Source: Anaerocolumna xylanovorans DSM 12503 | Lineage (GTDB): Bacteria; Bacillota; Clostridia; Lachnospirales; Lachnospiraceae | Reading direction: 5' to 3' | DNA: 64,000 bases | NCBI RefSeq assembly: GCF_900143645.1 | Contig: NZ_FRFD01000003.1 | Location: forward strand, 558,001 to 622,000 | In this document: positions 40,602 through 50,698 of the stretch, piece after piece | How positions within the stretch are numbered: position 1 is the first letter of the stretch | How the letters are laid out: each line of letters opens with the position of its first letter | Position numbers and translations under genes: made by a program | Notes under the pieces: generated by a model | What the model was told of the DNA's origin: nothing | Database searches by the model: none | Seen by the model: the letters and a program-made list of their open reading frames with translations, nothing else

Positions 40602-43181
40602 TTAATGTTCTTCCCAGTATTTTCTACAGCTGTTACTGTTCATAACAAAGGTCAGGAAGCGCAGGGCGGATTTTTTTAAATCTTCCAGAGTTACATGTCC
40701 TTCTTCATACCCCTTTAGAACCTGGTCAATGACCGGCGGTCCGCCAGGCATGATAACATCATTTCCGGCAGCAATGGCATCGGCGCCGTCTACTACGATA
40801 TCCATGTCTCCCCAGTCCGTTACGACAATGCCTTTATAGTTCCATTCCTCTCTTAGGATGCCTTCGCAGAGGTCACGGTTGCCGGCAGCAAATATACCGT
40901 TGATTTTATTAAAGGAGGTCATAAGGGTAGAGACCTTGCTGTTTCTGATGACCATTTCAAAGGGCTTTAAGTAAAGCTCTCTGGCGGCCCGTTCCTCTAC
41001 AATGGAGTCCAGGGCGTCAAAGGAATTCTTGGTACTTCCTCTGCGGTAAGTCTCCTGTTCATTAAGGGCAAAGTGCTTCGGACAGGTGGTGATGCCTGCT
41101 TCTTCGGCACCAAGGGCTATGGACAGGCCGAGGAAACCGGTATGTCTTGGGTCTTCGGAATAATATTCAAAATTTCGGCCTCCGATAGGATTTCTCTGGA
41201 GGTTGATTCCAGGTGCCAGCCAGCTGTCTACGTTTAGACTGGCGGCTTCTGTGGCGCAGGCAATGCCAAATTCTTTTAAGAGTTCCCTGTTAAAGGTGCA
41301 GGCCATGGAAATTCCCGTAGGCCAGGCAGTCATCTGCACACCAGCGGGGCCGTCCTTATAAAAGACGGAAGGGATGCCGTACTTTGTAAAAGCCGGTGAT
41401 ATATAACCCACAAAACCCGTAGGATGAGTGGAAACACCAATGTCCATACCGTCTTCATACTGGATGGTGGAAGGGTATTTCCCTTCCATACCGCCAAAGG
41501 GAAGTCCCGGACCGTAGCCGTTTAATAATACTGCCAGTTCTTTGACGGTTAATCTGTCAACCAGTTCTTCCAGAGTAAGAAGGCCATCTCTTACATCTTT
41601 TAACGTTACCGGCTGCATAGAATCTGACACGGAAGCTCTTTCCTTTGAAGGGGAGGGCATGCCTGTATCCGTATCTGTACTTGGTATATTAGTGGTATCA
41701 AAATCCTTTTGCAGCAGGGTTAAGAGGCTGGGAGCCTTTTGCTTTTCAGCTTCTTCTCCCGGATAGAAATAGGAAAGGGAATGCTTATTACTTAAGAATT
41801 CAAGCTTGCCCTTATTGGCAGGGGATAATGCCAGCCTGTTTTTTAATCGGTCTGTAACAATAGTTTCGGCAATTTGTATCTTACCGATAATCTGTGTATT
41901 TCTGGAAGAGTTGCCAAGACGGAGATAGTAGGAACCCTCTTCTATGATATAAGAAGCAGAGACTTCGTCATAGCTTGCCAGTTCCTTTAAGGGGAAGGTA
42001 AGAGTGAGTTCTTCGGTCTCCCCCGGAGCCAGTTCCCTGGTCTTTGAATAAGTAAGGAGTTCCTGATAGGGCTTTTCCAGGCGAAGAGAAGGTGCGCTGA
42101 CATAGAGCTCTGTCACTTCCTTACCGGAATAAAGGCGGCTTTCATTGGTGACCTTTACAGTCAGCTGAAAGTTTGCACCTTCTCTTAAGGCATGGGTAAA
42201 TTCTATGCGAAAATTGGCATAGGACAGGCCATAACCAAAAGGATACATAACAGGAATGTTAAAGGTATCAAAATAACGGTAACCTACATAGATTCCTTCT
42301 TTGTAGAAAGCAACGGGACTTTTTGCAAAGCCGGTGCTGCGGTTATCGGCAGAGGATAATCCGAAATCTTCATAAGTCAGAATGGTTTCCGGCCTATCCT
42401 TATCGGTAAAAAAGAGATCGGAAGAAGGGTACTCTTCATAGGAATAAGCCATGGTGGAGGAAAGCTTGCCGCTTGGAGTTGTTTTACCAATGACCATGTC
42501 CGCAAGTGCGGCAGCGGCCTGTTCTCCTGCGGTACCGAGAAACAGGATAGAATGGATGGAAGAGTAGGACTGTATAAGACTTAAATCAACAAAGCCATTG
42601 GTGTTTAACACTACTACAACCTGGTTGAAATGTAAGGCAATCTTGTGAAGCAGTTCCTTTTCTGATTCAGTCAGATAGTAGTCATCCTTTATGCGGCGGT
42701 CACATTCCTCTCCGCCGGAACCGCGTCCCAGAATAAAAAAGGCGGTATGGGAGGAGGGGATGGCGGTAATCAGTTCATCAGGAACTGAAAATTCCGCGGC
42801 AGGAGCTTTGTATTTTCCAAAGATTTCATAAATCAGACCGCTGTTAAGCAGCTCTGTAAATTTCGCACGTTCTTCCTCGGGGTCAGGAGCAGCCTGTCGT
42901 TCGGCATTCAGGGCATTCCGGTAAAAGGTTTCAAGCTTTTCATCGGGCAGAAGACCGGTTTTTAAAAGTTCATCCGTTATCAGAGTGGTTTCATCAGACG
43001 AGGTGGCACCGGAGCCGCTTCCGCCTATAAGAGTATCAAGCTGTGCCCGCCCGAAGACTGCAATGGGGGCACCGGGGGTTAAGGGGAGGAGGGAATTCTT
43101 GTTTTTAAGCAATACGATTCCTTCGGCAGCCAGCTTTTTTGCCAGAAGCAGTCTGTTTTCCCTTGATTCATAGGTATACAT
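40602..43181 (-). CDS. GH3 beta-glucosidase, permuted domain order
   Basis: 859 residues, cytoplasmic (no signal peptide). The order is reversed compared with most GH3 proteins: the C-terminal-type alpha/beta sandwich first (about 5-280, LAKKLAAEGIVLLKN and GSGSGATS), a fibronectin-like domain (about 310-440, YSGKEVTELYVSAPS), then the catalytic barrel (about 530-850) with KHFALNEQE and the nucleophile D789 in VVTDWGDMD. This order is known from Ruminococcus and Butyrivibrio enzymes. It releases glucose from beta-glucosides. It lies just downstream of the GH94 gene on the same strand, so it may finish off short beta-1,2-glucans. Start at 43181 follows GAAAGGAG. Confidence 0.92.
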   Translation of the reverse strand: MYTYESRENRLLLAKKLAAEGIVLLKNKNSLLPLTPGAPIAVFGRAQLDTLIGGSGSGATSSDETTLITDELLKTGLLPDEKLETFYRNALNAERQAAPDPEEERAKFTELLNSGLIYEIFGKYKAPAAEFSVPDELITAIPSSHTAFFILGRGSGGEECDRRIKDDYYLTESEKELLHKIALHFNQVVVVLNTNGFVDLSLIQSYSSIHSILFLGTAGEQAAAALADMVIGKTTPSGKLSSTMAYSYEEYPSSDLFFTDKDRPETILTYEDFGLSSADNRSTGFAKSPVAFYKEGIYVGYRYFDTFNIPVMYPFGYGLSYANFRIEFTHALREGANFQLTVKVTNESRLYSGKEVTELYVSAPSLRLEKPYQELLTYSKTRELAPGETEELTLTFPLKELASYDEVSASYIIEEGSYYLRLGNSSRNTQIIGKIQIAETIVTDRLKNRLALSPANKGKLEFLSNKHSLSYFYPGEEAEKQKAPSLLTLLQKDFDTTNIPSTDTDTGMPSPSKERASVSDSMQPVTLKDVRDGLLTLEELVDRLTVKELAVLLNGYGPGLPFGGMEGKYPSTIQYEDGMDIGVSTHPTGFVGYISPAFTKYGIPSVFYKDGPAGVQMTAWPTGISMACTFNRELLKEFGIACATEAASLNVDSWLAPGINLQRNPIGGRNFEYYSEDPRHTGFLGLSIALGAEEAGITTCPKHFALNEQETYRRGSTKNSFDALDSIVEERAARELYLKPFEMVIRNSKVSTLMTSFNKINGIFAAGNRDLCEGILREEWNYKGIVVTDWGDMDIVVDGADAIAAGNDVIMPGGPPVIDQVLKGYEEGHVTLEDLKKSALRFLTFVMNSNSCRKYWEEH

Positions 43182-43183
43182 AG

Positions 43184-43208
43184 TAACTCCTTTCTTGAAT
43201 ATCAAATC
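43184..43208 (-). repeat. Half copy of the hairpin-RBS element
   Basis: Minus strand GATTTGATATTC, AAGAAAGGAG in front of the GH3 start. The 5' arm is missing; the gap to the GH94 stop is only 17 bp beyond it, so the element sits between two genes of one operon. Confidence 0.65.
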
Positions 43209-43225
43209 CGGTAAGGAACTCCCCT

Positions 43226-46200
43226 TTAGGGGAGCCTTACAAAGATATCAATTTGGTTGGAAACATTCTTTAGAAGTTCTTTGTCTATTTTTAAGCCGCC
43301 TTCACGGTAAGGATTTAAAAGGCTCTCACCTGAAACAGGAGTACCGTCAATGTTTACGGCAATTCTGCCAGTATGACTTTCATGTCCTTCTTCGCTGTTC
43401 TTATTTAAATGATAGCAGAAGAGCAATTCTTTATCAAAGCAATGAAAGGTAAGCTTTAATCCGTCAAGGCTGTCGGAAAGTACAGGGTCAATTATCAGGG
43501 AATCCGGCAGGAAGCGGATTCCTAATATATTGGAAATCAACTGGTTCAAATAGATTCCCGGGCCGCTGGAATAAAGTCTCCAACCTGCTTTTACGGGGAG
43601 CTCTCCGCTTTTTAATTTATCAAAATTCTCTGCAAAATCATAGCGGTCCGTGAAACTTCCGTCAGAGCTGCTAAAATACATGTTGCTCTGCCTTAGGCAG
43701 GCAGTAGGGACGGAACGTTGGATTAAGATAGGGTTAATGGTAAATAAGCTGTCCCAGGCGGTATTACCGTCACCGATCTTTGCACATGCCTCCAGATAAC
43801 GGATGTGGGCATGGATATATAAAAGGCTGATTTCTCTTCCTACATTGGCTGCCTGCTCGGCTCTCTTAAAGAGCTTACTCACTCCGCCGTTGTAGCGGGC
43901 AGGGCGATTCATGAGATGAACCCCATCGGGGAATTTCAAGTTGTCTTTAATCGTCTGCATGTTGCATTTTGCCTGCTCTGGGGAGACAAGCTCCGCTATA
44001 ATACTGCGGGTCATGGGAAGGAGGCGGTACTGTATTCCGGTCTCGGTATCCACGGGATGAAGCATGTATTTTATCTCTTTGTTATCATAAAGTGCAAAAC
44101 CCGGTATGATGCTGTCCTTTATTAACAGGGATTTAAAATCCTCTGCAATCTTTTCAGACCTTTCCGTAAGCTTTTCGGAAAATTCTTTATCCGTATCCTT
44201 TAGAGCCATTCCAAGGCGCCTTAATGTCTGATAGGCAAGGGCTACTGTCCAGGAGCTTACAAGGTGTTCACGCATCTTAGGGTCCACAGGCTGCAAGGTA
44301 TCATCCCAGTCTCCGCCGGCATAGGTGATTAAACCGGTATCTCCGATAAATCGTTCCATTATTGCTTCAAAGGCCCTTTTGATATGAAGGAGCAAGGTGT
44401 CTTTGAGGTTCTTTTCATCGGTATAAGGAATTTCCTTCTTTAAGAGTCCATAATCTCCGGAGGCTTCCAGATAATCCCCAATACACTTAAGGGGCCAAAA
44501 TACTACATCACCGTGACACTCACCGGCATCCATTGCATAGCGGTCGAACATAAACCACTGGGACCATTCGCCGGTGGAATGGTACTGGTGGGAGAAGATA
44601 TTTAAGAGTACCTTGCCTGCCAGTTCATAATTCTGGGTCATAAGAAAGTATTCCATCGGTCCCTGGCATACATCCCTGGTTCCCCAGGCTGCTCCTCCGG
44701 GCTGTTCCAGTCCGTGGGGGGAGGCAAAATGAATCATGGCATTATGGGTATACCACCAGGCAGTCTGGTTTAATATGTCTATGCGGGTACTTTGCTCCTG
44801 GTTGTCCGTGTGAAGCTCGAAACCTTTATTTAACTGGCGGTAATATTTAAGCGCAGCAGCCTTTTCTTCCTCAAAATCAAAGATAAGGGAGTTTTTTGTT
44901 TCTTCACCGGTAAGAGAACCTGCGATAATACACTTGAAATCACCAGTTTCTTTTAGGGTAATGGTCAAGAAGCTGTTATCCCTTGAAAGCCCGTCTTCAA
45001 AGAATATCCTGTCATCACTTGCCTGCCAGTCAGCGTCGGTAAAGAGCATGTCATAGTAAAGGTCCGGGTATTCTTTTGAAATATGTGTAAAACGCAAACC
45101 GCCGGGAAGTTCTGTGTAAGTTATATCCTTTGTGTGTTCATTTTCTCCAAGTACCAGTTGGTTTGTCAGGATAAAGTCGTATTTCTTATCCTTAAGGCTG
45201 GTAACTTCCAAGATATTGAAAGGTTTATGGGCGGCGGTATAAGAACTAACCCTTAAGAGGTCATCTTCCAGAACGTAATACCATCTTGCATAGTTCATTC
45301 CCATTTCAAAGAGCGCGGGAAGTGTCAGCAGGCGATAAGAGTCTTTGAGCTTTACATACAAGTGCTGTCCGCAGTTCTTCTGAATGTTTAAGAGGCCTCT
45401 CGAGGTGGACAAAAGCTTGTGAAAAGATGTATTTCCAAGGACTGTCTGACCGTTGAATAAGCCGTACATGTAAGCGGTACTTGCAATAACACCCTGGGTA
45501 TCCGTAAAGGTTCCGCTTGCGGTATCTTCCGTAAGGGCACCCGGGCAGCTGATAAAGATGGTGCCGTGGGGACGTTCTGTACGCAGTTCCTTTTCCTTGG
45601 TTACAATATGGCTGTGGTCCTTCGTAAAAAAGGAGAGCAGTGTATCATTATCGTATTCCTCCAGAATCCTCTCTGGAAACAGGGTAAAGATATCCTCTTT
45701 CCGGAGAGCAGGAGAGGAATAGGCAGTTCCGAAGTCTGCTTTCAGAATTACGGCAGGACAGGTGATATATTCTTCCTCTTTAAGAGCTTCATAGGCAATA
45801 TTTATTTCATCTTCAAATTCCAGGAAGTTAATTGCCTTAGGATGATTGTCTCTTGCAAGACCATAAAAAGCAGTCCTTTTAACAGTATCCAGCCTGAATT
45901 TCTCTGTTTGAAGAGCGGTATAGGAGAATTCAAACTGATAGTTGATATCCGGCAAATTCTCTGTGAGAGCAGCGGGAGTATCCGTATCCTTGTAGGAGGT
46001 CTTAAAAAACTGCATGCCATCCGTAGAATAATGGATAACTTTAACGCCCAGGCTTCCCTGTCTAAGGTAAGGAAATACGCCGCCCTGGTCCTGGTTTTGT
46101 CTGGAGCATATGGTATAACCGTTTTCAGTTTCGAATACACTGTGTCCTAAATACTGGGCTGCATATAATTCATTGGTAAGTACGCCGCCACGGGAAGCTA

Positions 46201-46576
46201 CGCCGATATCCTGACCGTAGAGCAAATCCACAGTCTCTCCCTTTCCGTTCAGGGTAATATCCCAGAACCATAATCCCTCTACGGCGTAAAAAACTATCTC
46301 ATAGGAGACATCTCCGGCTTTACCGGTATAAAGAAGGGAATTGTTACCTTTTTTTAAAATGGAATGAGAACGGATTCCTAAAAGGGGATGTACAATGACG
46401 GAATTCTCTTTGTATATTCTAAGATATATGTTATTAGGAGAGCCATCCTTTGGATTTCCATGAAATCCGTTCAGCATGATACCGTTATGATTGAACTCAA
46501 AAATATCACCGGTGAGCAGGAAGCAATAGCTTGTTTTGCCCTGCTTTAATTCAATTAAGTTATCTGATAGGTTCAT
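43226..46576 (-). CDS. GH94 glycoside phosphorylase, 1,2-beta-oligoglucan phosphorylase type
   Basis: 1116 residues, the length of the long GH94 1,2-beta-oligoglucan phosphorylases rather than of cellobiose phosphorylase (about 800). N-terminal beta-sandwich domains to about 560, then an (alpha/alpha)6 catalytic barrel. AWGTRDVCQGP with the candidate general acid D635, WSQWFMFDRYAM and YAGGDWDDTLQP are its core motifs. It would split beta-1,2-glucooligosaccharides with phosphate to glucose 1-phosphate. The ATG at 46576 follows AGAAAGGA; upstream in-frame codons lack a site. The same gene set (phosphorylase, GH3, ABC transporter) occurs in Listeria innocua. Family sure, linkage inferred. Confidence 0.8.
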   Translation of the reverse strand: MNLSDNLIELKQGKTSYCFLLTGDIFEFNHNGIMLNGFHGNPKDGSPNNIYLRIYKENSVIVHPLLGIRSHSILKKGNNSLLYTGKAGDVSYEIVFYAVEGLWFWDITLNGKGETVDLLYGQDIGVASRGGVLTNELYAAQYLGHSVFETENGYTICSRQNQDQGGVFPYLRQGSLGVKVIHYSTDGMQFFKTSYKDTDTPAALTENLPDINYQFEFSYTALQTEKFRLDTVKRTAFYGLARDNHPKAINFLEFEDEINIAYEALKEEEYITCPAVILKADFGTAYSSPALRKEDIFTLFPERILEEYDNDTLLSFFTKDHSHIVTKEKELRTERPHGTIFISCPGALTEDTASGTFTDTQGVIASTAYMYGLFNGQTVLGNTSFHKLLSTSRGLLNIQKNCGQHLYVKLKDSYRLLTLPALFEMGMNYARWYYVLEDDLLRVSSYTAAHKPFNILEVTSLKDKKYDFILTNQLVLGENEHTKDITYTELPGGLRFTHISKEYPDLYYDMLFTDADWQASDDRIFFEDGLSRDNSFLTITLKETGDFKCIIAGSLTGEETKNSLIFDFEEEKAAALKYYRQLNKGFELHTDNQEQSTRIDILNQTAWWYTHNAMIHFASPHGLEQPGGAAWGTRDVCQGPMEYFLMTQNYELAGKVLLNIFSHQYHSTGEWSQWFMFDRYAMDAGECHGDVVFWPLKCIGDYLEASGDYGLLKKEIPYTDEKNLKDTLLLHIKRAFEAIMERFIGDTGLITYAGGDWDDTLQPVDPKMREHLVSSWTVALAYQTLRRLGMALKDTDKEFSEKLTERSEKIAEDFKSLLIKDSIIPGFALYDNKEIKYMLHPVDTETGIQYRLLPMTRSIIAELVSPEQAKCNMQTIKDNLKFPDGVHLMNRPARYNGGVSKLFKRAEQAANVGREISLLYIHAHIRYLEACAKIGDGNTAWDSLFTINPILIQRSVPTACLRQSNMYFSSSDGSFTDRYDFAENFDKLKSGELPVKAGWRLYSSGPGIYLNQLISNILGIRFLPDSLIIDPVLSDSLDGLKLTFHCFDKELLFCYHLNKNSEEGHESHTGRIAVNIDGTPVSGESLLNPYREGGLKIDKELLKNVSNQIDIFVRLP

Positions 46577-46639
46577 AGCACGAAGTCCTTTCTGTAAAAT
46601 GGTAAGTGAATCAGTTGTGAAAATGGTTTGTATTACTAC

Positions 46640-46720
46640 TGAAAACGATACCACTTTTTGAGATTATTGAGAACATTATATCCTCGCATATTGCAAATGT
46701 CAATGAAAAGTATCGTTTTT
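46640..46720 (-). promoter_or_regulatory. LacI-type operators before the GH94 gene
   Basis: TGAAAACGATACCA (46640-46653) and TGAAAAGTATCGTTTT (46704-46719; reverse strand AAAACGATACTTTTCA) share the AAAACGATAC core with each other and resemble LacI/CcpA-type sites. They flank the region where the GH94 promoter must lie. Confidence 0.6.
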
Positions 46721-46819
46721 TACAAGTGATTTGTCTATTTTTTACGACATATTAAGGAAAGTATGCAACAAATGTCAAAAGATTAATCAAAAAAATATCT
46801 AAAAAAGATAAAAAATCAT

Positions 46820-46892
46820 TTGACAAATCCGTCGGGGGATAATATAATCTACACATAAATCACAATTTGATTGAAAAATGGAAACGATTCCA
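46820..46892 (+). promoter_or_regulatory. Promoter and LacI/cre-type operator of the ABC transporter operon
   Basis: TTGACA (46820-46825), 17-bp spacer, TATAAT (46843-46848). The palindrome TGGAAACGATTCCA (46879-46892) lies 30 bp downstream of the -10 and fits either the local LacI regulator or CcpA. About 95 bp of leader remain before the first permease gene. Confidence 0.75.
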
Positions 46893-46986
46893 TGAAAGAA
46901 AATAACAAATGGTGATGGTTTTTCAATTGAAACATTGGATATAATAGTTAGTATATCTAAAAAATGAAGTGAAGGGTGGATTTTAT

Positions 46987-47922
46987 ATGGGAAAATTAAC
47001 AATCCATTTTAAGAACTTTTTTCGCGAAGTAAAGCGTAAGCGTATTTTGTTCTTAATGATTATGCCAATTTTGGTTTACTTTTTTGTTTTTGCTTATATA
47101 CCGATGCCGGGGGCGTATATCGCTTTTGTAGATTACAGCATTGGCAAGGGTATATTCGGAAGTCCTTTTGTAGGACTTAAAAATTTTGAATTCCTGGCAA
47201 AAACAGGTGACTTGTGGAGGATAACAAAGAATACGCTTCTTTACAACCTTGCCTTCCTGGTTTTATGTAACTTGTTTCAGGTGGCGTTTGCCATTATGCT
47301 TTCTGAATTGGGCAGTAAATGGTTTAAAAAGATATCTCAATCCGTTATTTTATTGCCGTATTTCATTTCAATGGTTATTGTAGGTTTTTTTGCATATAAC
47401 ATCTTTAATTATGACCATGGTTTTATTAATACATTATTCACCACTTTGGGGTTTCCCAAACATGATTTTTATTCCGACCAGGGAATTTGGAAATACATTA
47501 TTGTATTTTTCAAGATTTGGAACCAGACAGGTTACGGTATGATAGTCTATCTTGCAACGATAACCGGAATTGACGCGGAAATTTATGAAGCGGCGGCCCT
47601 TGACGGAGCTTCTCCCATGCAAAAGATAAAATATCTGACTATGCCTTTGTTAAAGAGTACCATCATATTGCTTTTCCTTTTTGGACTCGGCGGTATATTA
47701 AAAGGTTCCTTTGATCTGTTTTTTAACCTGATAGGCAGCAATTCTATTCTCTATCCTCAGACAGATATTATTGACACGTTTGTATTCCGGAGCCTTGTCA
47801 GTCAGTTTAACTTTTCACAGGGTGCGGCAGTTGGCTTCTACCAGTCGATATTTGGGTTGATTCTTGTTCTGACGGTGAATGCAATTGTAAAGAAGATAGA
47901 GCCCGAGAGCGCATTATTTTAG
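46987..47922 (+). CDS. ABC sugar permease, LplB/YteP type
   Basis: 311 residues with six helices and the EAA loop EIYEAAALDGASPMQKI at about 195-211. The N-terminal MPILVYFFVFAYIPMPGAYIAF is typical of the LplB/UgpA-like permeases of oligosaccharide importers. Pairs with the following permease; no ATPase gene is present, so a shared MsmK-type ATPase elsewhere must energise it (inference). ATG at 46987 after AAGGGTGGA; an earlier GTG at 46969 is less likely. Confidence 0.9.
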   Translation: MGKLTIHFKNFFREVKRKRILFLMIMPILVYFFVFAYIPMPGAYIAFVDYSIGKGIFGSPFVGLKNFEFLAKTGDLWRITKNTLLYNLAFLVLCNLFQVAFAIMLSELGSKWFKKISQSVILLPYFISMVIVGFFAYNIFNYDHGFINTLFTTLGFPKHDFYSDQGIWKYIIVFFKIWNQTGYGMIVYLATITGIDAEIYEAAALDGASPMQKIKYLTMPLLKSTIILLFLFGLGGILKGSFDLFFNLIGSNSILYPQTDIIDTFVFRSLVSQFNFSQGAAVGFYQSIFGLILVLTVNAIVKKIEPESALF

Positions 47923-47943
47923 GAGAAAAGGGGTTAATTTATT

Positions 47944-48852
47944 ATGAAAGAAGACAATATAAAAGGCAGGAAAGTAATGGGCAGGGATGAAAAAATCATG
48001 AAGAGTGTTTTTTATACCCTGGTTACCATATTTACGTTAATATGCTTATTTCCCTTCCTGCTCCTGGTATCTTCCTCGTTTATGAGTGAGAAGGAAATAT
48101 TGCAGGAGGGTTATAAGCTGATACCGAAGCATATCAGTTTCAGCGCATACGAATTCCTTGGCAGTCATATAACCAATCTTTTGAATGCCTATAAAATAAC
48201 CATAACCCTTGCGGTAGCAGGGACCCTTCTTGGACTGCTGCTCATGTCAATGGGCGGTTATGTGCTTTGCAGAAAGGATTTTAAATACAGAAACCAGATT
48301 TCCTTTTTCATCTATTTTACAACCCTGTTCAGCGGGGGCTTGATTCCGACCTATATTCTGATGGTTAATGGCCTGGGGTTAAAGGATAATATCTGGGCCT
48401 TGATATTTCCGGGACTAATGAGTCCCTGGTCCATCTTTCTGATGAGGAACTTTATGAAATCCATACCGGATTCCCTATATGAATCCGCAGCTATTGACGG
48501 TGCCGGTGATTTCAAAATTTACTGGAAAATATATATGCCTTTATCAAAACCTTCTCTGGCAACCATTGGTTTGTTCCTGACTCTTGGCTACTGGAATGAA
48601 TGGTATAATGCCATGCTATATATCCAGTCCCAGAATAAGATTCCGTTGCAGTATTTTCTGCAAAAAATCGTGAGTCAGGCAAATATATCCTTGTTAATCC
48701 AGCAGGGACTTACTATTAACACAGGGGACTTACCCAGTGAATCGATTAAAATGGCGACTGCAGTGGTAGCAATCGGGCCGATTATATTAGTATATCCTTT
48801 TGTGCAAAAGTATTTTGTCAGTGGTATGACTATAGGCGCAGTAAAGGGCTGA
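47944..48852 (+). CDS. ABC sugar permease, YtcP type
   Basis: 302 residues, six helices after a charged N-terminus of about 20 residues. EAA loop SLYESAAIDGAGDFKIYWKI at about 177-196, and the C-terminal VQKYFVSGMTIGAVKG is the hallmark ending of YtcP/CarB-type permeases. Second membrane subunit of the importer, 21 bp after the first permease gene. Expected substrate, from the neighbouring GH94 and GH3 genes, is a short beta-1,2-glucan. Confidence 0.92.
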   Translation: MKEDNIKGRKVMGRDEKIMKSVFYTLVTIFTLICLFPFLLLVSSSFMSEKEILQEGYKLIPKHISFSAYEFLGSHITNLLNAYKITITLAVAGTLLGLLLMSMGGYVLCRKDFKYRNQISFFIYFTTLFSGGLIPTYILMVNGLGLKDNIWALIFPGLMSPWSIFLMRNFMKSIPDSLYESAAIDGAGDFKIYWKIYMPLSKPSLATIGLFLTLGYWNEWYNAMLYIQSQNKIPLQYFLQKIVSQANISLLIQQGLTINTGDLPSESIKMATAVVAIGPIILVYPFVQKYFVSGMTIGAVKG

Positions 48853-48924
48853 TAAGCAATTATTAACGGTAATACGCTGTATAACAGCTTATTATAAAAT
48901 TTTTATAATTTAAGGAGGAATAAC

Positions 48925-50472
48925 ATGAAGAGAGTTATTGCATTGTTATTAGTGGTAATTTTGTCAGTCGGAATGCTTGCCGGATGCAGCAAGAACAGTA
49001 ACAATTCCGGCACAAAGGATGATGGGGCAGGAACGGCAACAAATGGTGGGACAGATAATTCCAAGGAAGTAAATTTGGTTCTTTACTTATACGGCAGCGA
49101 AGGAGTTGCCAATAAGGATATACTTGCCAAGCTCAATGAAAAGTTAAAGGCAAGCATTAATACTACCATCGAAGTAAAATATATTGACTGGGGTGATATT
49201 GCAACAAAATATCCTCTGATGTGGTCATCGGGCGAAAAGTTTGATATGGCATATATAGCAGCCACTGCAAATGTTCCCTATGCTACCTTAGTAAAACAGG
49301 GCGCTTTGGCTGATATCACAGATTTACTTGATAAAAATGCACCCACACTTAAGACAGCATTAGCCAATCAGTGGGACAGTGTGAAGGTAGACGGAAAAAT
49401 CTATGGAGTGCCTACCGACTATTCCGAGTATACTTCCTATGGCTTTGTATCCCGTAAGGATTTGATGGATAAATATGGAGTGTCAAGTATAAGTTCCATC
49501 GCAGATATGGAAAAATACATGGACGCAGCAGTTGCTGACGGACAGGTACCCTTAAACGGCAAATCCAATTTATCAAATGACCTTTACAGAACATTTATTG
49601 GAACAACAGGAGGGTGGATTAATGCACCCGGAATTTCTGAAAGTGAATTATATCTGGCGGCTGATAAAGACGATATCAGTAAGATTTTTGCACCAGCTTT
49701 TACAGATGAGTTCGAAGCATTTGCAGTGAAGATGCATGAATGGGAGGAAAAGGGTTACTGGTCAACGGATATCCTTTCCTCATCACAGGATGACAAGGAT
49801 AACTTCTACAATGGCTTATCTGCAGGTTACATTTCCCACCAGCCGGACTGGACAGGAAGCTTTGGTACTCAGGAGCAGAAATTGCCCGGAGTAGAATCTG
49901 AATTCTACTGCTTCCCTGAAGCAAACGGCAAGATTGTAAGAGCCAGCGGAGTTAACAATGCTACCGGTATCAGCGCAAATTCCAAATATCCGGACAGATG
50001 CCTGCAGGTAATTGAGAAGCTTATGACAGACAAAGAGTGTTATGATTTATTCCAGTATGGTATTGAAGGCAGACAATATGAACTGAAGGATGGCAAGGTT
50101 ACCAGGCCGGCTACCTATGATGAGAAGAAAGATGCCGGCGGATTTGCATCATGGGCATTCCGTACCGATGCTCTGAATATTCCGCAGCTTACAGAGGATC
50201 CCCGTCGTTATACTTTGAATGATGCATGGTCCAAGGTTGCTATTGATAATCCTTTTGTAGGTTTCAGCTTTGACAGCAGCAAAGTAAATACGGAGCTTTC
50301 CGCTATTTCCAATGTAAATTCACAGCTTGGTATCCAGATCCTTTTAGGCAAGACCACACAGGATCCGAAGGCAGCAGTAGCAGAATACAGGAAACAGTTA
50401 AAGACTGCCGGAATTGACAATGTTGTAAAGGAAGTTAATGACCAATGGACAGCATTTAACGCTTCCAAATAA
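48925..50472 (+). CDS. Sugar-binding lipoprotein of the ABC importer
   Basis: 515 residues. Lipoprotein signal peptide with the lipobox LAGC (Cys21), then a Ser/Asn/Gly-rich linker and a two-lobed family 1-like binding fold of the LplA type. It captures the oligosaccharide at the outer face of the membrane and passes it to the two permeases. TAAGGAGGA precedes the ATG. In Listeria innocua the corresponding protein binds beta-1,2-glucooligosaccharides; here this is inferred from context. Followed by a terminator-like hairpin. Confidence 0.92.
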   Translation: MKRVIALLLVVILSVGMLAGCSKNSNNSGTKDDGAGTATNGGTDNSKEVNLVLYLYGSEGVANKDILAKLNEKLKASINTTIEVKYIDWGDIATKYPLMWSSGEKFDMAYIAATANVPYATLVKQGALADITDLLDKNAPTLKTALANQWDSVKVDGKIYGVPTDYSEYTSYGFVSRKDLMDKYGVSSISSIADMEKYMDAAVADGQVPLNGKSNLSNDLYRTFIGTTGGWINAPGISESELYLAADKDDISKIFAPAFTDEFEAFAVKMHEWEEKGYWSTDILSSSQDDKDNFYNGLSAGYISHQPDWTGSFGTQEQKLPGVESEFYCFPEANGKIVRASGVNNATGISANSKYPDRCLQVIEKLMTDKECYDLFQYGIEGRQYELKDGKVTRPATYDEKKDAGGFASWAFRTDALNIPQLTEDPRRYTLNDAWSKVAIDNPFVGFSFDSSKVNTELSAISNVNSQLGIQILLGKTTQDPKAAVAEYRKQLKTAGIDNVVKEVNDQWTAFNASK

Positions 50473-50496
50473 TAACAAAATATAAATAATGGAAAA

Positions 50497-50553
50497 TGGC
50501 AGGGAGGCTTAGCCTTATCAGCAGAAGTTGTGATAAGGAAATAATTCCTGCCA
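50497..50553 (+). terminator. Nested hairpin after the binding-protein gene
   Basis: Outer arms TGGCAGG/CCTGCCA and inner arms CCTTATCA/TGATAAGG. The T-run after it is short (ATTTCCTGTTATTAT), so it may weaken rather than stop transcription and may also stabilise the mRNA 3' end. Confidence 0.6.
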
Positions 50554-50698
50554 ATTTCCTGTTATTATATAATAGGAATGGATTTTGCCTGTTTTGTTAA
50601 TGCAAAGATAGAAATGTTGTAGTATAATTAGTAATTATGTATAAAGCAGGGGAATCTATATCAAGTTTAAGACAAATAATGAGTATAGGATGAGGCAT

